Source: JBBQSN01 sp963825505
GTDB lineage: Bacteria > Actinomycetota > Actinomycetes > Actinomycetales > CAWJMD01
DNA: 64,000 bases
Assembly (NCBI GenBank): GCA_963825505.1
Contig: CAWGTL010000018.1
Location: forward strand, 310,001 to 374,000
Reading direction: 5' to 3'
A model generated the notes under the pieces. That model had not been told where the DNA came from. It did no database searches and worked only from the letters and a program-made list of their open reading frames with translations. The position numbers and the translations under genes were made by a program. The stretch's first letter is position 1. Every line of letters starts with the position of its first letter. Shown here piece after piece: positions 16,621 to 24,522 of this stretch.

Positions 16621-17223
16621 ATGGCGACGACCCGGCCCCGGTCGACGTCCCGGGACATCGCGCTCGTCGCGACCTTCGCGGCGCTCATCGCGGTCCTCGG
16701 CCTCCCCGGCGCCATCCAGCTGCCCGGCAACGCCGTGCCCATCACGCTGCAGACGATGGGCGTGATGCTGGCCGGCTCGGTGCTCGGAGCGCGGCGCGGC
16801 GCCCTCGCCGTCCTCACCTTCCTCGCCCTGGTGGCAGCGGGGCTCCCGCTGCTGTCCGGCGGCCGCGGCGGCCTGGCCGTGTTCGTCGGTCCGAGCGCCG
16901 GGTACCTCATCGGCTTCGTCGGCGGCGCGTTCGTCATCGGGTGGCTCGTGCAGCGGCGCCTTCCCGCCTACCCGCTGTGGTGGGGCGGCCTGGCCAACGT
17001 CGTCGGCGGCATCGTGGTCGTCTACCTGCTCGGGATCCCGGTGCAGGCCCTCGTGCTCGGCACCGACGGCGTGGTGGCCACCGCGATCGCAGCGATCGCC
17101 TTCCTGCCCGGCGACCTGCTCAAGGCCGTCGTCGCCACCGCCGTCGCGGCGGCCGTGCACCGCGCCGTCCCCGACCTCGCGCCGGCGAGACGCGGCGCGC
17201 GGGACCGGGTGACGACGGGCTGA
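16621..17223 (+). CDS. bioY: Biotin ECF transporter substrate-binding S component BioY
   Basis: 200 residues, about six membrane segments. BioY binds biotin with high affinity and works with an ATPase (BioM) and a T component (BioN). Family landmarks are LPGNAVPITLQTMGVMLAGS (about 37-56), LGARRGALAV and GPSAGYLIGFVGGAFVIGW. The leaderless promoter at 16608-16613 sets the start. It opens a tight five-gene run: an acyl-CoA ligase begins 2 nt after its stop, followed by a thiolase, BioM and BioN. The transporter is therefore encoded complete in one operon. Confidence 0.93.
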   Translation: MATTRPRSTSRDIALVATFAALIAVLGLPGAIQLPGNAVPITLQTMGVMLAGSVLGARRGALAVLTFLALVAAGLPLLSGGRGGLAVFVGPSAGYLIGFVGGAFVIGWLVQRRLPAYPLWWGGLANVVGGIVVVYLLGIPVQALVLGTDGVVATAIAAIAFLPGDLLKAVVATAVAAAVHRAVPDLAPARRGARDRVTTG

Positions 17224-17225
17224 CC

Positions 17226-18338
17226 GTGGTGGAGGTGCTCGCCACCAGCGACCAGCGCCAGCTGCTCGCCCGCTTCATCCGGGCGCTGGACGAGGACCGT
17301 CCGGTGGTCGTCACCGACCCCGGCTGGACCCAGCCCCTGCGGGACGCGGCCACGACCGCACTCCGCCACGCCACGTCGTCCGGACTGCTCGACGGCGGGC
17401 GGATGGCCCTGTTCACCTCCGGCAGCGCCGGGACGCCGACGGGCGTCGTGCGCACCCACGGCTCGTGGCGGGCGAGCATCGCCGCCCTCACCGACCTCAC
17501 CGGCCTCGAGCCCGATCGCGACGTCGTGTGGACGCCCGGCCCGCTGTGGTCGTCGCTGTCGCTGCACGCCGCCTGGCACGCGTCCGTCGCGGGCGCCCGG
17601 ACGGTGCTCGCCGACGAGGACCCGTCGGGCGCCACGGTCGTGCACTGCGTCCCCAGCGCCCTGGGGCGGGTGCTGCGGGAGGACCTCCCCCGCCTGCGGG
17701 CCGTGGTCCTCGCCGGCGAGCCGGTGGCGGCTCGGCACCGCACCGCCTGCGAGGCGCGCGGCTGGCAGGTGCATGAGTACTACGGGGCGGCCGAGCTGTC
17801 CTTCGTCGGCTGGTCGGCCGACGGGCTGCCGTGGCGGCCGTTCCCGGGCGCGGAGGTGGGCGTGCGGTCCGGGGAGGTCTGGGTGCGCTCGCCCTACCTG
17901 GCGCTCGGGTACCTCGACGGACGGCCCGGGGCGCTGCGCACCGACGCCGACGGGTGGGCGACCGTGGGCGACCACGCCACCGCCCTGCACGGCGGGTTCG
18001 CCGTCACCGGGCGCGGCAGCAGCGCCATCAGCACCGGCGGGCACACCGTCGTCGCCGAGCACGTCGAGGGCGTCCTCGCCGCGGTCGACGGGGTGGAGGG
18101 TGTCGTCGTGGTCGGCACGCCGGACGAGCGCCTCGGCGAGGTCGTCACCGCGGTGGTGCAGGGCCCGGCCACCGCGCCCGCACTGCGGGCCGCGCTGGAC
18201 CGGCTCGCCCCCGCGGCCCGCCCGCGGCGCTGGGTGCGGGTCGGGACCCTGCCCCGCACGTCGGCGGGCAAGCCGGACCGGGGGCGTCTCCGCACCGACC
18301 TGGCCGACGGGAAGCTGGTGCCCGGCCCCCTGCGCTGA
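17226..18338 (+). CDS. AMP-forming acyl-CoA ligase, short (YhfT/MenE-like)
   Basis: 370 residues from GTG 17226, two bases after the bioY stop. The adenylation core is recognisable: P-loop FTSGSAGTPTG near residue 60, GEPV, YYGAAELSF, the ATP-binding DGWATVGD, and the hinge plus final catalytic lysine in LPRTSAGKPDRG. It is shorter than usual because most of the N-terminal subdomain is missing, giving a MenE-like size. In the P-loop the usual PKG lysine is threonine (TPTG). It would activate a carboxylic acid as an adenylate and transfer it to CoA; the acid is unknown. Position between bioY and a thiolase mirrors the Bacillus yhfUTS operon, suggesting a biotin-related acid such as pimelate (inference). 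Confidence 0.8.
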   Translation: MVEVLATSDQRQLLARFIRALDEDRPVVVTDPGWTQPLRDAATTALRHATSSGLLDGGRMALFTSGSAGTPTGVVRTHGSWRASIAALTDLTGLEPDRDVVWTPGPLWSSLSLHAAWHASVAGARTVLADEDPSGATVVHCVPSALGRVLREDLPRLRAVVLAGEPVAARHRTACEARGWQVHEYYGAAELSFVGWSADGLPWRPFPGAEVGVRSGEVWVRSPYLALGYLDGRPGALRTDADGWATVGDHATALHGGFAVTGRGSSAISTGGHTVVAEHVEGVLAAVDGVEGVVVVGTPDERLGEVVTAVVQGPATAPALRAALDRLAPAARPRRWVRVGTLPRTSAGKPDRGRLRTDLADGKLVPGPLR

Positions 18339-18370
18339 CGAGCGCCTGCAACGGCCCGCCGCCCAGCACC

Positions 18371-18376
18371 TACGCT
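18371..18376 (+). promoter_or_regulatory. -10-like box before the thiolase gene (TACGCT)
   Basis: TACGCT lies 9 nt before the ATG at 18386, in the 47-bp gap after the ligase gene. An internal promoter of the operon is possible. Confidence 0.35.
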
Positions 18377-18385
18377 GGCGGCGCC

Positions 18386-19564
18386 ATGCCCCCCGCCGCG
18401 CCTCCCACCCGCCACGCGGACCGCACACCCGTGGTCGTCGCGGCCCGCCGCACGCCGGTGGGGACGGCCGGGCACTCGTTGCGCGAGGTCGACGTCGTGG
18501 GGCTGGCGGCGCCGGTGCTGTCCGCGCTGGTCGACGACCTGCGCGCGGCCGGCGTGGACCGTCCCGTCGACGACGTGGTGCTCGGCAACGTGATGGGCCC
18601 GGGCGGCAACCCCGCCCGGGTCGCCGCCCTCGCCGCCCGCCTGGGCGAGCAGGTGCCCGGCGTGAGCGTCGACCGGCAGTGCGGCAGCGGACAGGAGGCC
18701 GTGCACCAGGGCGCGGCCGCCGTCCTCGCCGGGGCGGGGCTCGTCCTCGCCGGCGGCGTCGAGAGCGCCAGCACCGCGCCCACCCGCAGCTGGCCGTCCG
18801 GGCAGCCCTACGACCGCGCGCCGTTCGCCCCGACCGACCTCGGCGACCCCGACATGGGTCCGGCGGCCGACGACCTCGCGGCAAGCTGCGGCGTCACCCG
18901 GCAGCGCCAGGACGCCCTCGCCCTGCGCTCGCACCGGCTCGCCGTCGCCGCTGCCGCGGACGGTGCGTTCGACGCCGAGTCCGTGGCGATCGGCGGCACC
19001 ACCCGCGACGAGCGCCCTCGCCCGCGGATGACGGCCGACCTGCTCGCGCGGCTGCCCGCCGTCTTCGGGCCGGGCGGCACCGTCACCGCCGGCAACGCGT
19101 GCGGTGTCAGCGACGGCGCCGCGGCCGTGGCGGTGGTCCCCGAGCGCGTCCGGGCGTCCGCCGGGCTCCCCGGCCTGGCGATGCGCGGCTGGGTGGCGTG
19201 CGGCGTCGACCCCCGGCTGCCCGGGCTCGGGCCCGTGCCCGCCGTGCGGACGCTGCTCGAGCGGACCGCCACCCGGCTGGCCGACGTCGACGTCGTCGAG
19301 GTGACCGAGGCGTTCGCCGCCCAGGTGCTGGCGTGCACCGACGCCCTCGGGCTGGACCCGCTCGGCGCCGACGACCACCGGGTCAACACCCAGGGCGGTG
19401 CGATCGCGCTCGGGCACCCGTGGGGAGCGTCCGGCGCGCTCCTGGTGGTGCGGCTGTTCGCGCGCATGGTGCGCACCGACGTCGCGCCGGGCACCCTCGG
19501 CCTCGCCACCTGCGCGGTCGGCGGCGGCCAGGGCCTGGCGCTGCTGGTGGAGCGGGTCGGATGA
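18386..19564 (+). CDS. Thiolase (acetyl-CoA acetyltransferase family, YhfS-like)
   Basis: 392 residues. The three catalytic residues of thiolases are present: the nucleophilic Cys in VDRQCGSGQEAV (about residue 95), the His in GGAIALGHPWGASGA and the second Cys in LATCAVGGGQG near the C-terminus. It should condense or cleave acyl-CoA and acetyl-CoA. The gene sits between the acyl-CoA ligase and bioM in the biotin operon, so it may extend or shorten the acid activated by the ligase, for instance in pimeloyl metabolism; that is inference. Its stop overlaps the bioM start (ATGA). Confidence 0.88.
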   Translation: MPPAAPPTRHADRTPVVVAARRTPVGTAGHSLREVDVVGLAAPVLSALVDDLRAAGVDRPVDDVVLGNVMGPGGNPARVAALAARLGEQVPGVSVDRQCGSGQEAVHQGAAAVLAGAGLVLAGGVESASTAPTRSWPSGQPYDRAPFAPTDLGDPDMGPAADDLAASCGVTRQRQDALALRSHRLAVAAAADGAFDAESVAIGGTTRDERPRPRMTADLLARLPAVFGPGGTVTAGNACGVSDGAAAVAVVPERVRASAGLPGLAMRGWVACGVDPRLPGLGPVPAVRTLLERTATRLADVDVVEVTEAFAAQVLACTDALGLDPLGADDHRVNTQGGAIALGHPWGASGALLVVRLFARMVRTDVAPGTLGLATCAVGGGQGLALLVERVG

Positions 19565-20235
19565 TCCGGTTGCGCGGCGCGGGGGTGCGGTACGGCGAGC
19601 GGTGGGCGCTGCGCGGCGTCGACCTCGAGCTGGCCGAGCAGAAGGTCGTCGTGCTCGGCGCGAACGGCTCCGGCAAGTCGACCCTGGCGCGCCTGCTCAA
19701 CGGCCTGGTGCTGGCCACCGAGGGCGAGGTGGAGGTCGACGGCCTCGACCCGGTGCGGTCCGGCGCGCAGCTGCGCCGACGGGTCGGCTTCGTCTTCACC
19801 GACCCGGACGCGCAGATCGTGATGCCGACCGTCGCCGAGGACGTCGCGTTCTCGCTGCGGCGGTTGCGGGTCGGACGGGACGAGACCGACGCGCGCGTGC
19901 GCGAGGTGCTCGACCGCTTCGGCCTGGCCGGGCACGCCGACCACCCGGCGCACCTGCTGTCCGGCGGGCAGAAGCAGCTGCTCGCCCTGGCGTCGGTGCT
20001 GGTGACCGGGCCGCAGGTGCTGGTCTGCGACGAGCCGACCACGCTGCTCGACCTGCGCAACACCCGGATGGTCGGCGACCTGCTGCTCGGGCTCGACCAG
20101 CAGGTGGTGCTGGTGACGCACGACCTCGACCTCGTCGACGGCTGGGACCGGGTCGTCGTGGTCGACGACGGCCGGATCGTGGCCGACGGCGCTCCGGCCC
20201 CGACGGTGGCGCGCTACCGCGAGGTGGTGTCGTGA
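19561..20235 (+). CDS. bioM: Biotin ECF transporter ATPase BioM (CbiO-like)
   Basis: 224 residues from ATG 19561, overlapping the thiolase stop by 4 bp. ABC ATPase motifs: Walker A GANGSGKST (about 33-41), Q-loop FTDPDAQIVMPTV typical of ECF ATPases, signature LSGGQKQ, Walker B VLVCDEPTTLLD and the His switch VTHDLDLVDG. With BioN it forms the energising module for BioY. A single ATPase gene implies a homodimer. BioN follows with a 4-bp overlap. Confidence 0.9.
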   Translation: MIRLRGAGVRYGERWALRGVDLELAEQKVVVLGANGSGKSTLARLLNGLVLATEGEVEVDGLDPVRSGAQLRRRVGFVFTDPDAQIVMPTVAEDVAFSLRRLRVGRDETDARVREVLDRFGLAGHADHPAHLLSGGQKQLLALASVLVTGPQVLVCDEPTTLLDLRNTRMVGDLLLGLDQQVVLVTHDLDLVDGWDRVVVVDDGRIVADGAPAPTVARYREVVS

Positions 20236-20828
20236 CCGGGCTGTACCGGCCGGGGTCGTCGGTGGTCCACCGCCTGCCGGCCGGCGCCGCGCTCGCGCTG
20301 CTCGCAGCGCTCACCACCGCGCTGGTGCTCCTGCGCTCCCCCGTCGCGGTGGGCGCCGCCGCGGTCGTCTGCCTGCTCGGCTACGCCGCGGCCGGGTGGT
20401 CCCCGCTCGTCGCCCTCGGCCAGGTGCGGCCCCTGCGCTGGCTGCTCGTGCTCCTCGTCCCGTTCCAGGTGTGGACGGCGGGCTGGGAGGCGGCCCTCGT
20501 GGTGGTGGGGACGCTCGTCGTGGCGGTCGCGGCCGCCTGCCTGGTCACGCTCACCACCCGGGTGAGCGACCTGCTCGACACCCTGGTGCGGCTGCTCACC
20601 CCCCTGCGGCTCGCGGGCTTCGACCCCGAGCGCGCCGGGCTCGCCCTGGCGCTCGCGGTGCGCTCGGTGCCGGTGATCGGTGCGGCTGCGCGCGAGGTGG
20701 GCGACGCCCGGCGTGCCCGGGGGCTGGAGCGCAGCGTCCGCGCGCTCGCGGTCCCGCTGGTGGTGCGCGCCGTGCGGCACGCCGAGCGCACCGGCGAGGC
20801 GCTGGCCGCGCGGGGGTTCGACGACTGA
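20232..20828 (+). CDS. bioN: Biotin ECF transporter transmembrane T component BioN (CbiQ-like)
   Basis: 198 residues from GTG 20232. It has several hydrophobic segments and the T-component coupling motif near the C-terminus (EVGDARRARGLER). This Ala-Arg-Gly helix contacts the ATPase in ECF transporters. It overlaps bioM by 4 bp and its stop overlaps the next ATG by 1 bp. The short length and the bioY-bioM company support biotin over cobalt transport. Confidence 0.88.
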   Translation: MTGLYRPGSSVVHRLPAGAALALLAALTTALVLLRSPVAVGAAAVVCLLGYAAAGWSPLVALGQVRPLRWLLVLLVPFQVWTAGWEAALVVVGTLVVAVAAACLVTLTTRVSDLLDTLVRLLTPLRLAGFDPERAGLALALAVRSVPVIGAAAREVGDARRARGLERSVRALAVPLVVRAVRHAERTGEALAARGFDD

Positions 20829-21310
20829 TGCGGCGCCGTCACGCGTCCCGCGTCGCGCCCTCTGCGCCGTTGGCGGCGTCCGTGCACGTCGACGCGTCGC
20901 CCGCCGCCGTGTGGGCGGTCGTCGGCGACCCGCGTCGCACCGGCGAGTGGTCGCCGGAGTGCCGACGGGTCGTCGTCCTCGGTCGCGGACCGCTGCGCGC
21001 CGGGAGGGTGCTGGTGGGTGTGAACCGGCGTCGCACGGTCGTGTGGGCCACGACGTCGCGGGTGGACACCTACGCGCCCGGCCGGGAGATCGCGTGGACC
21101 GTGAGGGAGAGCGCGACCCGTTGGTCGTACCTGGTGGAGCCCGACGGCTCGGGCACGCGGCTGGTGCAGCGCCGTGACGCGGCCGGAGCCAGCGCCCTGG
21201 CGGCCTGGTTCGCCCGGACCTTCCTCGGCGGCCGCGCCGAGCACGACGTCGAGCTGCTCGCCGGCATGACCACCGGCCTCGAGCGGATCAGGACGATCGC
21301 CGAGAGCTAG
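20828..21310 (+). CDS. SRPBCC-fold (polyketide cyclase/START-like) protein
   Basis: 160 residues, starting within the bioN stop (TGATG). The N-terminal strand VHVDASPAAVWAVVGDPRRT (about 19-38), EWSPECRR, and the terminal helix that should close the ligand cavity are typical of SRPBCC proteins. These bind hydrophobic ligands; no catalytic residues are evident and the ligand is unknown. Overlap with bioN suggests cotranscription with the biotin operon, though a functional link is not implied by the sequence. Confidence 0.78.
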   Translation: MRRRHASRVAPSAPLAASVHVDASPAAVWAVVGDPRRTGEWSPECRRVVVLGRGPLRAGRVLVGVNRRRTVVWATTSRVDTYAPGREIAWTVRESATRWSYLVEPDGSGTRLVQRRDAAGASALAAWFARTFLGGRAEHDVELLAGMTTGLERIRTIAES

Positions 21311-21318
21311 CGCACCTG

Positions 21319-22242
21319 CTACCTCGTGCCGACGTGGACGTGGTCGTAGTGGTTGGCCGTGGCGCCCCCGCGGTCCTCCATGCCCTGCCACGAGCTGAAC
21401 GGCTTCCCGACGAACCAGATCCGCTGCTTCCAGATCAGGTTGTCGATGCCGAGCTCGGTCGCGTGCACCTGCAGGTAGGCGGCCACCTGGTCGCCCTTGG
21501 AGCCGGAGACCATGATGTCGAGTGCCTGCCCCGAGCCGTGCTCGCCGGGGTCGCCGGGGCGCACGCCGCCGTAGACCAGGCCGGGGAACTCGGCGCACAC
21601 GGCGCGGTGCACCTCGATGGTGCTGGCCCGCAGACCGCTCTCGACGCCACCGCCGCTCGGGCACGGCGCACCGGAGACCTCGGCCGACACCGGGCCGGCG
21701 GCCGTCACGACCTCCTTGGGCGGTGCGGTGTCGTCGACGTCGGCGGCGCGGACCCAGGCCAGCGCACCGTTCACGACCAGCTCGGCGAACCCGCTCGTCT
21801 CGTTCCCGGTGAGCGCGACGGTGGCGCCGCGCTCGAGGTCGGCCAGCACCTGGGCGCCGGAGCGCGGCTCGGCGAGCACCGGGGTGTCCTCCTGCGCGAA
21901 GGCGGGGGTGGAACCGGGCACCGCCAGCGGCGAGACGACGTCGGCGGTGCTCACGTCGGCGGCGGCGCTCACGGCGGGCTGGCGGTCGTGGTCGCGCGAC
22001 GCCCGGGTGGACGCCGTGTCGCGGGCCTGCGTGGCGCCGGCGAAGGCGCTCATCGTCACCTCGGCCGAGGCCGCGAGGCTGGCGAGGGGGGCGTGCTGGC
22101 CCGGCCCCTGCGCGGCTCCGGCGACAGGCCCCGCGACCGCGCCGAGGCCCGCCACGCCGGCGACCACCGCGAGCGCGCCGAGGCGCCGGGGGTCACGCCG
22201 GGAGCGCGGGGGCGCGGGACGTCTGTGCCGCGCACTGGTCAT
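21319..22242 (-). CDS. Secreted SH3-like protein with C-terminal peptidase-like (HxxGxAxD/HxHV) domain
   Basis: 307 residues from ATG 22242; a GTG at 22254 would add four. An Arg-rich start and a hydrophobic stretch (about 26-46, LGALAVVAGVAGLGAVAGPV) form a signal peptide. A low-complexity linker and an SH3-like region (DTPVLAEPRSGAQVLADLER) follow. The C-terminal domain has HGSGQALDIMV and NHYDHVHVGTR, resembling D-alanyl-D-alanine carboxypeptidase/extensin-like cell-wall domains found in actinobacterial RPF-type and NlpC/P60-type proteins. Likely a cell-wall-associated protein; catalytic activity is unproven. It is convergent with the biotin operon. Confidence 0.75.
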   Translation of the reverse strand: MTSARHRRPAPPRSRRDPRRLGALAVVAGVAGLGAVAGPVAGAAQGPGQHAPLASLAASAEVTMSAFAGATQARDTASTRASRDHDRQPAVSAAADVSTADVVSPLAVPGSTPAFAQEDTPVLAEPRSGAQVLADLERGATVALTGNETSGFAELVVNGALAWVRAADVDDTAPPKEVVTAAGPVSAEVSGAPCPSGGGVESGLRASTIEVHRAVCAEFPGLVYGGVRPGDPGEHGSGQALDIMVSGSKGDQVAAYLQVHATELGIDNLIWKQRIWFVGKPFSSWQGMEDRGGATANHYDHVHVGTR

Positions 22243-22587
22243 GCAGAACCACACCTTGCAAAGTCGGGGTCCGGGCCGCGTCGGCCCAGGGGCTCGGACG
22301 AGTCAACCACACCGGCAGCCAGGTGCCCACATCCGCGCGCACCACTGCGGAGGGTGCGGACGCACCACGCGTGGGCGGTCTCACACCGATCCGGCGACGG
22401 CGGCGCTGTCGCTGTCGCCGGTGGTGGCCGGCTTCGGGCTCTCGCTGCTGGGCCTCGGTGGGACGCTCACGATCTGCGCCGGCGTCTGCCTGGCCGCCGC
22501 GGCGATGCTGCTCGCGAACGCGGACCTGCGCCGGCTCCCCGGCCCTCCGGCTGGTCCCAGGTCGCCTGAGGGTCGATCCGGGTGGGG
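22243..22587. other. 345-base gap with a possible coding relic
   Basis: No complete gene is visible. At 22385-22555 the plus strand encodes a strongly hydrophobic peptide (SPVVAGFGLSLLGLGGTLTI, then a second Ala-rich segment) that resembles the last helices of a major-facilitator transporter. It lacks a start, a ribosome site and a nearby stop, and runs antisense into acVLRF1. It may be a gene remnant. On the minus strand the region should hold the promoter of the secreted protein ending at 21319, but no clear -35/-10 pair was found. The motif suggesting a relic could also be chance in GC-rich DNA. Confidence 0.3.
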
Positions 22588-23223
22588 TCAGGCCGGCTCG
22601 TCGAGCCGGACCCGCACCGATCGCGAGCGGCGGACGGTCTCGCGCAGCACGTCGAGGCGGGGGTCGCGCACGTCGAGCAGCGGGCTGCGTGGCAGGCTGC
22701 CGACCCGGGCCAGGCGGGGATCGGACAGCACGTCCTCCACGAGCTGGCGGTCGCCGCCGACGACCAGGACCCGGGGCCGCTCCCCCGCCCAGAGGTGGTG
22801 CGCCGCCTCGGCGGCCGCACCGACCAGCCCGGCCGCCTGGCCCGCCCGGCGCCGCGCGAACCGCTGCTGGGACCAGCCGCCGGCGGCGGTGCGGCTCTGC
22901 ACGTACTTCGTGCCGACCTTGTGCCGGGTCAGCTCGGCCCCCTCGGCGACGCCCACCGCCCAGCCGCCGCGTCGCACCAGCAGCAGCGCCGCCCGGCGGT
23001 CCTCACCGGCCAGGCGGGCGACGTCGGCGACGGGGTCGGCCGTGCCGACCTCACCCGGGAACAGCGGCTCGAGGACCGCGACGGCGCCGTCGGCGGCCGA
23101 GAGCCGGAGCACCCCGTCGCTCACCTCGACCACGACCTCGCCGTGACGCTCGCCGAAGCCGGCCACCCACCGCGGCAGGCGTGAGGCGTCGACCTCCAGC
23201 AACCGGTGGTTCACGGCGCTGAC
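22588..23223 (-). CDS. acVLRF1 family peptidyl-tRNA hydrolase (ribosome rescue)
   Basis: 211 residues from GTG 23223, 7 bp after the HIT gene. The segment at 105-127 (KYVQSRTAAGGWSQQRFARR) is the hallmark loop of Vms1-like release factor 1 (VLRF1) domains. This eRF1-like fold has a conserved glutamine that reaches the peptidyl-transferase centre and releases nascent chains from tRNA on stalled large subunits. The actinobacterial short form lacks the eukaryotic ankyrin and zinc-finger parts, as here. It is the last gene of the tightly spaced suf run, so translation rescue may be coexpressed with iron-sulfur assembly. Confidence 0.82.
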   Translation of the reverse strand, partial: VSAVNHRLLEVDASRLPRWVAGFGERHGEVVVEVSDGVLRLSAADGAVAVLEPLFPGEVGTADPVADVARLAGEDRRAALLLVRRGGWAVGVAEGAELTRHKVGTKYVQSRTAAGGWSQQRFARRRAGQAAGLVGAAAEAAHHLWAGERPRVLVVGGDRQLVEDVLSDPRLARVGSLPRSPLLDVRDPRLDVLRETVRRSRSVRVRLDEPA

Positions 23224-23230
23224 CGTCCGC

Positions 23231-23698
23231 TCACGCGGGGCGCCCCAGGACGCGGACCAGCTGCGCGGCGACGAGGTCCATCGCGGCGTCGTCGAGCCGG
23301 AGGTGCTCCGGCCGGTCAAGGGCGTCGAAGACGCCGGGGCCGAGCCACTGCGGTGGGTGGTCCTCCAGCCGAGGCACCACGTGCACGTGCAGGTGGGAGC
23401 ACCCCGGCGCCTCGCCGAACGAGGCCAGGTACGTGCGCACGCAGCCGGTGACCTCCTGGAGCGCTGCGCTCACCACGTGCAGCAACGGGCCCAGCTCGGC
23501 GACCGCCTCCGCGGCGAGCTCGGTGACCGAGCGGACGTGCGTACGCGGGACCAGGACCAGCCAGCCGGGCAGCGCCGTGCCGGTGGCGTGCGCCACCCGC
23601 CAGTGGTCGGTGACGAGGATCCGCTCACGCACCGGCGGCAGCAGGTCGCTCTCGCTGCGGCAGGTGGCGCATCCGTCGTGGGCCCCCGGGTCCTCCAT
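23231..23698 (-). CDS. HIT (histidine triad) family nucleotide hydrolase
   Basis: 155 residues. The histidine triad is HLHVHVVPR, with H102, H104 and H106; the preceding Ser-containing loop and WLVLVPRTHVRSV also fit. HIT enzymes hydrolyse nucleoside phosphoramidates or dinucleotides. A Cys pair near the N-terminus (CATC, residues 10-13) could bind zinc, as in HINT or GalT relatives, but that is inference. Only 3 bp separate it from the upstream sufT and 7 bp from acVLRF1 downstream, so it is part of the suf transcript. Confidence 0.88.
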   Translation of the reverse strand: MEDPGAHDGCATCRSESDLLPPVRERILVTDHWRVAHATGTALPGWLVLVPRTHVRSVTELAAEAVAELGPLLHVVSAALQEVTGCVRTYLASFGEAPGCSHLHVHVVPRLEDHPPQWLGPGVFDALDRPEHLRLDDAAMDLVAAQLVRVLGRPA

Positions 23699-23701
23699 CG
23701 C

Positions 23702-24049
23702 TCAGACGTTGAAGCCGAGGGCGCGCAGCATCTCCTTGCCGTCCTCGGTGATCTTGTCCGGGCCCCACGGCGGCATCCAGACCCAGTTGATCCGGTGGCC
23801 GACGACCAGGCCGTCGAGCGAGGTGGTGACCTGGTCCTCGATCACGTCGGTGAGCGGGCACGCCGCCGAGGTGAGCGTCAGGTCGATGACCGCGTGGTTG
23901 TGCTGGTCGACGGTGACGCCGTAGACCAGCCCCAGGTCGACGACGTTGATCCCGAGCTCGGGGTCGACGACGTCGCGCAGCGCCTCCTCGACGTCGGCAG
24001 CGGTGGCCGGCGTCGGCTGGGCGGGCGAGCTCTCGGTGGTGGTGCTCAT
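23702..24049 (-). CDS. sufT: SufT-like metal-sulfur cluster assembly factor (MIP18/DUF59 family)
   Basis: 115 residues from ATG 24049, inside the sufU stop (ATGA overlap). The DUF59 core is visible: VEEALRDVVDPELGINVVDL (about 19-38), LVYGV, LTSAACPLTDVIEDQV with the single conserved Cys, and VWMPPWGPDKITEDGKEML. Such proteins help deliver Fe-S clusters to client enzymes and usually close suf operons in Gram-positives. The position after sufU supports the call. Confidence 0.93.
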   Translation of the reverse strand: MSTTTESSPAQPTPATAADVEEALRDVVDPELGINVVDLGLVYGVTVDQHNHAVIDLTLTSAACPLTDVIEDQVTTSLDGLVVGHRINWVWMPPWGPDKITEDGKEMLRALGFNV

Positions 24050-24522
24050 CGTGGGACCTCCGTGGTGGTGGCGGTGGAGTCGTTCGTGGTGGCGCCGGCG
24101 GTGAGGACGGCGTCGCGCATCGCGGCCCAACCGAGCAGCGCGCACTTGACGCGGGCGGGGAACTTCGCGACGCCGGCGAAAGCGACGGCGTCCCCCAGCA
24201 TCTCGGGGTCGGGGTCGCCCTGTCCCCTGCTCTGCAACAGCGCGAGCACCCGGTCGTACGCCTGCAGCGCCTCCTCGACCGAGTGGCCGGTGACGGTGTC
24301 GGCCATCACCGAGGCGGACGCGACCGAGATCGAGCAGCCGAGCGGCGCGTACGACACGTCCGTGACGACGCCGTCGTCGACCTGGGCGCGCAGGACGATC
24401 TCGTCGCCGCAGGTGGGGTTGACGTGCGTGACCTCGGTCTGGAACGGCTCGCGCAGCCCGGCACCGTGGGGCGCCTTCGCGTGGTCGAGGATCACCTGCT
24501 GGTAGAGCTGCTGGACGTCCAT
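24046..24522 (-). CDS. sufU: SufU iron-sulfur assembly / sulfur-relay protein
   Basis: 158 residues from ATG 24522. Three zinc-binding cysteines with the SufU spacing are present: NPTCGDEI (about 41), LGCSISVASASV (about 66) and KCALLGW (about 128). In Gram-positive bacteria SufU accepts persulfide from SufS by zinc-ligand swapping and passes it to the SufBCD scaffold. It overlaps sufS by 1 bp upstream and sufT by 4 bp downstream. The tail after the last motif is Thr-rich and probably unstructured. Confidence 0.94.
   Translation of the reverse strand: MDVQQLYQQVILDHAKAPHGAGLREPFQTEVTHVNPTCGDEIVLRAQVDDGVVTDVSYAPLGCSISVASASVMADTVTGHSVEEALQAYDRVLALLQSRGQGDPDPEMLGDAVAFAGVAKFPARVKCALLGWAAMRDAVLTAGATTNDSTATTTEVPR

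Noticed and set aside
22243..22587. c-di-AMP (ydaO-type) riboswitch before the secreted cell-wall protein.
   Set aside because: Such riboswitches often precede this protein class, but I could not find the conserved core or helices in the available leader.
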